64,000 nucleotides of DNA, from contig CALNXN010000011.1 in NCBI GenBank assembly GCA_942490645.1, positions 124,001 to 188,000 of the forward strand, in the 5' to 3' direction. Both the position numbers and the translations under genes were made by a program. Below, piece by piece: positions 58,294 through 64,000 of this stretch (position 1 is the first letter of the stretch; the number at the start of each line of letters is the position of its first letter). Source of the stretch: CALNXN01 sp942490645 (GTDB lineage Bacteria > Pseudomonadota > Alphaproteobacteria > Rhodobacterales > Rhodobacteraceae). A model generated the notes under the pieces. The model was not told where the DNA came from. It saw only the letters and a list, made by a program, of their open reading frames with translations, and ran no database searches.

Positions 58294-59514
58294 GTGGAGC
58301 GTAATATTACGCTCTACCCATGGTTTCAGTTTGGTCGAAACCTGCTGTTCTGGCAGGCGCTTTGGTTCTTGTATTTTCAGGACCAGTTATCCGCCGCCGA
58401 GGCGGTTTTGCTCTACGCGGTCTATGATATCGCCACGACGCTGCTGGAGGTGCCGTCAGGCTATATGTCGGATCGCGCTGGGCGGCGGTTGACCCTGATT
58501 ATAGCCGCTGTTGCCGGGGTGATCGGGTCCGGGCTGCTGGCCTTGGGTGATGGGTTTTGGGTGTTCGCGCTGGGGCAGGTCGCATTGGGGGCCAGTGCGG
58601 CGTTTGTGTCCGGCACCGACAGCTCTTTGCTTTACGAATCGCTGGTGGCCAGTGGGCGTGCCGATGAAACCGAAACCCAGGAACTCAGAGCGTGGCGGTT
58701 CGGCTTTGCGGGCCTCGCCTCGTCAGCCGTGACAGGCGGCGCGATGGCGCTTTATGCCCCTGTGCTGCCCTTTTGGGCTGCTGCTGTGGCTTTCCTTGGG
58801 GTGTTGGCGTTGGTCTATCGCTTTGCTGAGCCGCCGCATGTTGCAGACAGCCAAGATGTTGTGCGGCTGACTGAATTGAAAGCGTCCTTTTCGCATCCTG
58901 TTTTGATCTGGCTCTTTGCGTTGGGCGTTTTGATGTATGGATACAGTCACCTGCCATTCGTGTTTGGCCAGCCGTTCATTCTGGATGCTTTGAACAGCAT
59001 CGGATTGGGGCAGGATGCGCCGCTGGTCAGTGGGGCTGTGTCCTCTGCTATGATGGTGGTGCCTTTGGCGGTGTCGCTCTTTGCCCAAGAACTGCGCGCG
59101 CGTTTGGGGTTGGGTCGTTTGCTGCTTTTTGCATTTGCGTTGCAGATCGTGGTCATCGGCGTTCTGAGCCTGTCGGGCACCGTTCTGGTGATCGGCATCT
59201 TGCTGCTGCGTCTGGTGCCCGACGCGCTGTCGAGCGCCTTCATCATTGCGCGGGTTCAACCCCTGTTGAACGATTCCAGCCGCGCCACCTATCTGTCGAT
59301 CAAAAGCCTATGCGGCAGATTGGTGTTTGGCGCTTCGCTGCTCATTGCATCGCAGACGATGGGCGAGACGTCACAAATGAGCCACGTCGATATCAGCGCT
59401 ATTCTGATGTGGTATGTCGCGATCGGAATTGTCTGCCTTGTGCTGCTTGGGTTGGCGGCGCGCCGGATCGCGATTGATCTGGTAAAATCCGGTGGACAGT
59501 CAGACTCGGACTGA
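58294..59514 (+). CDS. MFS transporter
   Basis: A 406-residue major-facilitator protein with about twelve hydrophobic segments. The loop 2-3 motif is GYMSDRAGRRLTLI, near residue 55, and GTDSSLLYESL is characteristic of a group of drug/metabolite MFS exporters. No substrate can be inferred. The start is GTG 58294, six bases after the upstream stop, with GGAG of that gene's end as possible SD. It lies between two quinone oxidoreductase paralogues in one direction; the three genes may form an operon for quinone or electrophile stress. Confidence 0.88.
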   Translation: MERNITLYPWFQFGRNLLFWQALWFLYFQDQLSAAEAVLLYAVYDIATTLLEVPSGYMSDRAGRRLTLIIAAVAGVIGSGLLALGDGFWVFALGQVALGASAAFVSGTDSSLLYESLVASGRADETETQELRAWRFGFAGLASSAVTGGAMALYAPVLPFWAAAVAFLGVLALVYRFAEPPHVADSQDVVRLTELKASFSHPVLIWLFALGVLMYGYSHLPFVFGQPFILDALNSIGLGQDAPLVSGAVSSAMMVVPLAVSLFAQELRARLGLGRLLLFAFALQIVVIGVLSLSGTVLVIGILLLRLVPDALSSAFIIARVQPLLNDSSRATYLSIKSLCGRLVFGASLLIASQTMGETSQMSHVDISAILMWYVAIGIVCLVLLGLAARRIAIDLVKSGGQSDSD

Positions 59515-59557
59515 TCAAGACTGCGCCAACTTCAACACCAAAAGGCGGACGCATCAC

Positions 59558-60532
59558 ATGGCGCAGACAGTTATCATTGAACAATATGGTGGACCTGAAC
59601 AGCTTAAGCTGGTGGAGCGTCCTGTGGGCGACCCGGGCCCCGGCGAAGTGCGGATCGCGCATAAGGCGTGTGGATTGAATTTCATCGATGTCTATCAGCG
59701 CACCGGGCTTTACCCAATGGAATTGCCGCTGGCTTTGGGTATGGAAGCATCCGGTATCATCGAGGCCGTCGGCGAGGGGGTGACGCACCTCAAGCCGGGG
59801 GATCGTGCGGCCTATGCGGCTAACCCGCCGGGCTCTTATGCGCAGGCACGGGTCATGCCAGCCGCGCAGGTTTGCCCTCTGCCCGATGGCATTTCCTTCG
59901 AAGAGGGCGCGGCCATGATGCTCAAGGGGCTGACGGTGGAGTATCTCTTTCACCGCACAACACCCTTGCAGCGTGGTGATACCGTGCTGTTTCATGCCGC
60001 CGCCGGGGGCGTGGGGCTGATCGCGTGCCAATGGGCGCGGTCCGAAGGGATCACCCTGATCGGAACGGCGGGCACGGATGAAAAATGCGCGCTGGCGCTA
60101 GAGCATGGGGCCACGCATTGCATCAACTATCGCGACACCGATTGGGTGGCGCAGGTGCAGGACCTCACGCAAGGCAAAGGTGTGGATGTCGTCATGGACG
60201 CTGTTGGTGCTGACACGTTTGAAGGATCGCTCGATAGTTTGAAACCGCTCGGGATGATGATTTCCTTTGGCAATGCTTCTGGTCCCGTTCCGCCGTTTTC
60301 AGTGGGTATTTTGGGGCAGAAGGGGTCGCTCAAGATCACGCGGCCAACGCTGTTCACGCATATTGCCGATCATGATGCCTGTCAGCAAATGGCGCAGCAC
60401 CTCTTTTCCAAGGTATTGACGGGGGACGTCAAAATCCGCATCGACCAGCGGTTCGCATTGGCCGATGTGGCAAAGGCGCATCAAGCGTTGGAAGCCCGCC
60501 AAACCACCGGCAGCACAGTGCTGGAAGTTTGA
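59558..60532 (+). CDS. Quinone oxidoreductase, zeta-crystallin (QorA) type
   Basis: A 324-residue zinc-free MDR enzyme. AHKACGLNFIDVYQRTGLYP is the QOR signature, LGMEASGIIEAVGEGV precedes AAYAANPPGSYAQARVMPA, and the nucleotide loop is FHAAAGGVGLIACQWARSEG with GTAGTDEK. It should carry out NADPH-dependent one-electron or two-electron reduction of quinones. It differs strongly from the PIG3-type paralogue upstream, so this is not a recent tandem duplication. The ATG at 59558 has AAAGGCGGA 12-13 bases upstream. Confidence 0.92.
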   Translation: MAQTVIIEQYGGPEQLKLVERPVGDPGPGEVRIAHKACGLNFIDVYQRTGLYPMELPLALGMEASGIIEAVGEGVTHLKPGDRAAYAANPPGSYAQARVMPAAQVCPLPDGISFEEGAAMMLKGLTVEYLFHRTTPLQRGDTVLFHAAAGGVGLIACQWARSEGITLIGTAGTDEKCALALEHGATHCINYRDTDWVAQVQDLTQGKGVDVVMDAVGADTFEGSLDSLKPLGMMISFGNASGPVPPFSVGILGQKGSLKITRPTLFTHIADHDACQQMAQHLFSKVLTGDVKIRIDQRFALADVAKAHQALEARQTTGSTVLEV

Positions 60533-60551
60533 CGTCAAGGGCGCCACGCCG

Positions 60552-61187
60552 TCAGACAGGCGAGGCCACGCCAGAGTCTCGACGGGGTGCTTGCGGCGCA
60601 TTTTCTTGGGCGGCTTCGCGTAGAGCGGCCTCGTGAATGACGAAGCCGACTTGAGGTTCGACCTTCATCATTAACCCGGCCAACCGGCCTGACGCGCGTT
60701 GCAGATTGGCCATGCCGATCCGCGCCAGAAATGCGCGAATGCCGACGGTGCACAGGGGTGAGCGATCCGCGTCTTCGAGGGTGATGGTCAGGTCGCGGCG
60801 TCCGGCACGCATATCGCGGGCAATCGTTTCGATCCGTTCCCAGTCTTGACGAACGGCCCGTCGGCGCGCCCAGGCATCACTTGCATCTTCCATTGCGGCC
60901 ACCGGATCGCTTTCTGTGGAATGATATCCATGCTTGCGCTCTGCATGGCGTACCATCCAAAGCAGTGTCCCGTGCTCGTCAATTCCGCGGAGGGCCTTGA
61001 TCTGGCCGCAGTCTGAAAGCACGGTTTGCGCCTCGTCAATCCACATGCGCACCCAGTTTTCGGAATTGTAGACAATATCGTCAGAGGCGGCGGCAATTTC
61101 GCGGTCAATGAGCGACGTCATCTGACGTTGGCGCGCAAGTTCGGTTCTGCGCGCAACAAAATGCGCGCGGGTATGAAAGGGTTTCAT
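60552..61187 (-). CDS. Conserved-looking hypothetical protein
   Basis: A 211-residue soluble protein that I do not recognise. It is rich in Arg, Ala and Glu, mostly helical in appearance, and contains ENWVRMWIDEAQTVLSD and MANLQRASGRLAGLMMKVE. There is no signal peptide or membrane segment. The ATG at 61187 follows AGGAG at 9 bases, a good translation signal. It converges on the quinone reductase gene. The frame, length and SD support a real gene, but no function can be given. Confidence 0.65.
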   Translation of the reverse strand: MKPFHTRAHFVARRTELARQRQMTSLIDREIAAASDDIVYNSENWVRMWIDEAQTVLSDCGQIKALRGIDEHGTLLWMVRHAERKHGYHSTESDPVAAMEDASDAWARRRAVRQDWERIETIARDMRAGRRDLTITLEDADRSPLCTVGIRAFLARIGMANLQRASGRLAGLMMKVEPQVGFVIHEAALREAAQENAPQAPRRDSGVASPV

Positions 61188-61327
61188 GGGGGTCTCTCCT
61201 GAATGCTGTCCGTACAAAATGGTCTGTCGTCGCATTGAAAATGCAATGCTTGGTACGGCCAGACTACGGTGTCAGCCCCGATGCCGTCGATTATGGAATA
61301 CCAGACCTTTTGGTCGATCAATTGCGC

Positions 61328-61957
61328 CTAGCGCACCGGTTCAAACAGTGCATCGCGCATCTTACAGTCGCGCACCACATCGCGGCCACAAGGCACCGGG
61401 TCGAGTGATTTGGACAGACAGATGCGCGCCTCCTGAATATGGCCCTGTTTGCAGGTTATGGTAATGCCGTCGGGCTCAAGATCTGGGTTGTCGCGTAGAA
61501 ACGCCTCTTCGACCACGGAGGCGGGCAGTTTGACGGTCTTGTCCAGTCCGCGGAACACCGGTGGGCGCAGGATACGTGCGTAAGCCTCGCGGGACAGCGC
61601 GTAGTAATCCGGCGCTGTCAGCCCAGTGCACGTGCCGTGTTTGCGCCACTGGTGCCATGCAAGGCCCGCAGTGCCCATGATGTCGGCCATATCGGCGGTC
61701 ATGCCGCGCGATGGCGGTCTGTTGGCCGTTTGGCAAAATGCAGGAAACCCGCGATGGTATTGTGGCCATAACCCATGCATGATCCAGCCGTGATCGTGGC
61801 GCGCATCACATTGGTCTGAATTGCGCGCATCCCCCTCGATGGCGCACCAGTTGGGGGACCAGCTGAGCGACAGGACGTAGTAGTCGAATTCGCCTGCCTT
61901 GTCGCCATCCGCAAACGCAGGCAGGGCCATCATCATCCAGATCAATAGTGCGCGCAT
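61328..61957 (-). CDS. RNase T2 family ribonuclease, catalytic Glu replaced by Gln
   Basis: A 209-residue secreted protein with a short Sec signal peptide (ending at AFA-DG). CAS I is IMHGLWPQ with the catalytic His61; CAS II reads WHQWRKHGTC (102-110), where the family normally has HEWxKHGTC. The Glu to Gln change removes a residue assisting catalysis, while both His and the Lys are kept. Six or more Cys suggest disulfides. Such enzymes degrade RNA in the periplasm or outside; whether this one is active is open. Confidence 0.87.
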   Translation of the reverse strand: MRALLIWMMMALPAFADGDKAGEFDYYVLSLSWSPNWCAIEGDARNSDQCDARHDHGWIMHGLWPQYHRGFPAFCQTANRPPSRGMTADMADIMGTAGLAWHQWRKHGTCTGLTAPDYYALSREAYARILRPPVFRGLDKTVKLPASVVEEAFLRDNPDLEPDGITITCKQGHIQEARICLSKSLDPVPCGRDVVRDCKMRDALFEPVR

Positions 61958-62085
61958 TGAGGTCTTTCCTTATTCAACGGCCTTCATTATAAGGCGCTCA
62001 AGTTCCCCCACAATGGAAACCGTTCCGGCCCCCGGGACAGCCAGTTTCAGGCAACGGGGAAGGTTTGTTCAAAGGAGCACGAGAC

Positions 62086-62865
62086 ATGGCAAAACCGATT
62101 ATGGCCAAGGCAACCGCCGTATGGCTGGTGGACAACACAACGATCAGCTTCAAGCAGATCGCGGATTTCGTGGGCATGCACGAGTTGGAAGTGCAGGGCA
62201 TCGCGGATGGCGACGTGGCGGCTGGCGTCAAAGGGTTTGACCCGATTGCCAACAATCAACTGACGCAAGAAGAAATCGACGCGGCACAAGACAGCCCGAC
62301 GCATAAGCTGACGCTGAAATTCAACGCCGCCGCACAAGGCGAGGAAAAGCGCCGAGGCCCGCGCTATACGCCGTTGTCCAAGCGTCAGGACCGGCCTGCG
62401 TCGATCCTGTGGTTGGTCAAGTTTCACCCCGAACTGACCGATGGCCAGATCAGCAAGTTGGTTGGCACGACCAAGCCGACCATTCAGGCGATCCGCGAGC
62501 GGACACATTGGAACATCTCCAACATTCAGCCGATTGATCCGGTTGCGCTTGGGCTGTGCAAGCAGTCCGAATTGGATGCGGTTGTGCAAAAGGCCGCCGC
62601 GAAGAAGGCTGCAGATGCGCCGGTGATGAGCGATGATGAGCGCCGCAAGCTGGTAAGCACCGAGCAAAGCCTTGGGATGGACGCGGAACCCAAGATGCCC
62701 ACGGCCATTGAGGGTCTTGAGACGTTTACCCTGTCCGGGACATCCGATGAAGACACCGAAGAAGAAACCGCCGGTGACTTTTCCGATGCGGAGAGCTTTT
62801 TCAACCTGCCCGATGGCGCGCATGACGACGAAGACGAAGATGACGAGGCCGACGCAAAGCGTTGA
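62086..62865 (+). CDS. trcR: Cell cycle transcriptional regulator TrcR (DUF1013)
   Basis: A 259-residue protein of the alphaproteobacterial DUF1013 family, named TrcR in later annotation because it associates with transcription in the cell cycle. It starts AKPIMAKATAVWLVDNTTISFKQIADFVG, with two HTH-like segments (about 20-45, and 112-135 with DGQISKLVGTTKPTIQAIRE). The last about 60 residues are acidic (EDTEEETAGDFSDAE..., DDEDEDDE), likely disordered. AAGGAG lies 8 bases before the ATG. A terminator follows. Confidence 0.92.
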   Translation: MAKPIMAKATAVWLVDNTTISFKQIADFVGMHELEVQGIADGDVAAGVKGFDPIANNQLTQEEIDAAQDSPTHKLTLKFNAAAQGEEKRRGPRYTPLSKRQDRPASILWLVKFHPELTDGQISKLVGTTKPTIQAIRERTHWNISNIQPIDPVALGLCKQSELDAVVQKAAAKKAADAPVMSDDERRKLVSTEQSLGMDAEPKMPTAIEGLETFTLSGTSDEDTEEETAGDFSDAESFFNLPDGAHDDEDEDDEADAKR

Positions 62866-62885
62866 GCTGATAGGTGCACTGAAAC

Positions 62886-62917
62886 AAAAGCCGGGGCGCA
62901 AGCGCTCCGGCTTTTTC
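62886..62917 (+). terminator. Rho-independent terminator of trcR
   Basis: AAAAGCCGGGGCG and CGCTCCGGCTTTTT form a stem of about 12 bp with one G-T pair, ending in a T-run 20 bases after the trcR stop. Confidence 0.9.
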
Positions 62918-63055
62918 ATGTGTACGGGGGTGTGGTATGCGAGCCACGCTGACGCCGGGCGATGAATAATTGCATCGCATTGAAATTAAGGGCTTGCGCG
63001 AATCCCAAATGAGCGTAAATGCGCCTCACAGACGCCAACGCACGCGCCTCTGGCC

Positions 63056-63138
63056 GGTCAGTTCATACCCTGACTGACCCGCGTTTATGTAGCGACGGTA
63101 ACGTCTCTTGAAACGACCTTTGGGGTGATCCTGCCCCA
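63056..63138 (+). ncRNA. Structured 5' leader of the decarboxylase gene (candidate speF-like element)
   Basis: Three successive stems precede the gene: GGTCAGT (63056-63062) with ACTGACC (63073-63079); GACG-GTAA-CGTC (63094-63105), closed by a GNRA loop; and TGGGG-N8-CCCCA near 63121-63138. Alphaproteobacterial ornithine decarboxylase genes are known to carry a speF RNA motif; that this is one is inference. Confidence 0.4.
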
Positions 63139-63158
63139 CTTGCTCTTTGGAGATGACC

Positions 63159-64000
63159 ATGAACGCTACAGTCCCCGGCGCCTTGCGCGCCGCCATTCCT
63201 GTCTATGCCGATACCGCAGCTGCATACATCGCGTCGCACACATTTGATCGGCCGACATTGGTGATCAGTCGTGCACGGGTTGCGGCGCAGTATGACGCGT
63301 TGAAATCCGGATTGGGCGATGCGCATGTGCATTACGCGGTCAAGGCGAACCCGGCACCTGAACTGATCGAAATGCTGGTGTCCAAGGGCTCGGGGTTTGA
63401 TGCAGCCTCGCGTCAGGAAATCGAATTGTGCCTCAGCAAAGGCGCCGATCCAGCGCATATCTCCTTTGGCAATACCATCAAGCGTGCGTCCGACATTGCA
63501 TTTGCCTATGCGGCAGGGGTGACACTGTTTGCCGCTGACAGCGAAGCGGAGCTGGACAAGATCGCAGCGCATGCGCCGGGCGCGCGCGTCTACATCCGCC
63601 TGATCGTCGAGAATTCGCTGGCGGGGGAAGGAGGGGGGGGGGGAGAAGGGGGGGGGGGAGGGCGGAAGGAGAAGGAGAGAGGGAAGAGGCCAGAGAGGGA
63701 GGGGGACGGGGGATTGGCCGCTAAGCCGCAAATTCGGCTGTGCGCCGTCGCTGCTGCCATCGCTTTTGGCTTATGCACAGGCCTTGGGCCTTGTGCCGTT
63801 TGGCCTTTCATTTCATGTCGGTTCGCAAACACGTGAGGCGGCCTTCTGGACCCCAGTGTTAGACCAAGTTGCACCGCTATGGCATGCCGCGCGCGCTGCG
63901 GGCCATGACTTGCAGCTCCTGAACATTGGTGGCGGGTTCCCGGCATTCTACGGGCAAAGCGTTCAGGCGCCTCGCGCCTATGCCGCGGCGGTGATGCAGG
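63159..64000 (+). CDS. Ornithine/diaminopimelate decarboxylase family protein, frame-disrupted and 3' truncated
   Basis: A fold-type III PLP decarboxylase, most like the lysine/ornithine decarboxylase group of alphaproteobacteria that makes putrescine. The PLP Lys62 is in VHYAVKANPAPELIEM, followed by GSGFDAASRQEIE and SFGNTIKRASDI. The frame is normal to codon GCG at 63621-63623 (VENSLA) and resumes at TGG 63715 (WPLSRKFG, then FGLSFHVGSQTREA and NIGGGFPAFYG) in another frame. Between them lie 91 G/A-rich bases where one codon is expected. ATG 63159 follows GGAG at 6 bases. The gene runs off the window end. Confidence 0.82.
63624..63714 (+). repeat. G-rich low-complexity tract inside the decarboxylase gene
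   Basis: 91 bases, almost only G and A with a few C and one T, including runs of 10 or more G. It replaces what should be a single codon, adding 88 bases and shifting the frame by one. Composition is unlike any neighbouring sequence; an assembly or sequencing artefact is the simplest reading. Confidence 0.75.

Noticed and set aside
1..64000. CRISPR arrays, prophage, insertion sequences, rRNA
   Set aside because: No regularly spaced repeats, integrase or transposase motifs, or rRNA sequence were seen in the window.

Overview
The window looks like part of a chromosome of a marine alphaproteobacterium of the family Rhodobacteraceae (roseobacter group). The reasons are a taurine/sulfonate island of the roseobacter type (tauR, xsc, pta, soeABC, tpa, tauABC), a TrcR-type (DUF1013) cell-cycle regulator, a FYDLN-acid (TIGR02300) protein, COQ9, a VPLPA-CTERM surface protein, a MmyB-type XRE regulator, and a short extragenic repeat of a style I associate with Rhodobacterales. 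Genes are dense, mostly ATG-started with purine-rich Shine-Dalgarno (SD) sequences, and there is no phage, insertion sequence or CRISPR array. Species cannot be named from the sequence alone.

Layout. 1-7.9 kb: housekeeping genes (OmpA-type C-terminus, flavin reductase, VOC protein, hotdog dehydratase, a split mnmC pair, EamA transporter, lytic transglycosylase, dapA). 8-27.3 kb: the metabolic core. A leftward operon xsc-pta-soeABC lies beside its MocR-type regulator tauR. A second block, split by polyphosphate kinase 2 and small envelope genes, holds tpa divergent from tauABC. Together these genes import taurine, transaminate it to sulfoacetaldehyde, cleave that to acetyl phosphate plus sulfite, make acetyl-CoA, and oxidise sulfite to sulfate at the quinone pool. 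Alanine dehydrogenase at 51 kb can recycle the alanine formed by Tpa. Candidate TauR boxes (CTGG-M-CYTAA-like) precede tauR, xsc, tpa and tauA.

27.4-36.4 kb: fatty acid desaturase, DEAD-box helicase, rhodanese, tRNA-Ala(GGC), FYDLN protein, M48-like peptidase, GntR regulator with a 16-bp palindrome, accA, LysE exporter. 36.4-40.7 kb: malyl-CoA lyase divergent from dgcN-dgcA-dat, a D-glutamate/D-amino-acid catabolic set. 40.7-43.4 kb: a membrane protein and XRE regulator pair with a shared operator, and a VPLPA-CTERM protein. 43.8-49 kb: pheS and pheT separated by an amidotransferase and an esterase. 49-64 kb: ytoQ, a glutathione transferase, mscL, ald with a divergent Lrp regulator, a GMC dehydrogenase, a CAP protein, rpsU, COQ9, two quinone oxidoreductases around an MFS transporter, RNase T2, trcR, and an ornithine-decarboxylase-type gene.

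That last gene is interrupted by a G-rich tract of about 90 bases that shifts the frame and looks like an assembly artefact. The most interesting unexplained signals are untranslated: a two-state hairpin over the dapA SD sequence, a structured leader before the decarboxylase gene, the TauR-like boxes, and a 22-base extragenic repeat present three times. Protein-level oddities are a TauC permease with a periplasmic insert of about 120 residues, two membrane-protein frames separated by one in-frame TAG, and an RNase T2 with Gln at the usual catalytic Glu position.
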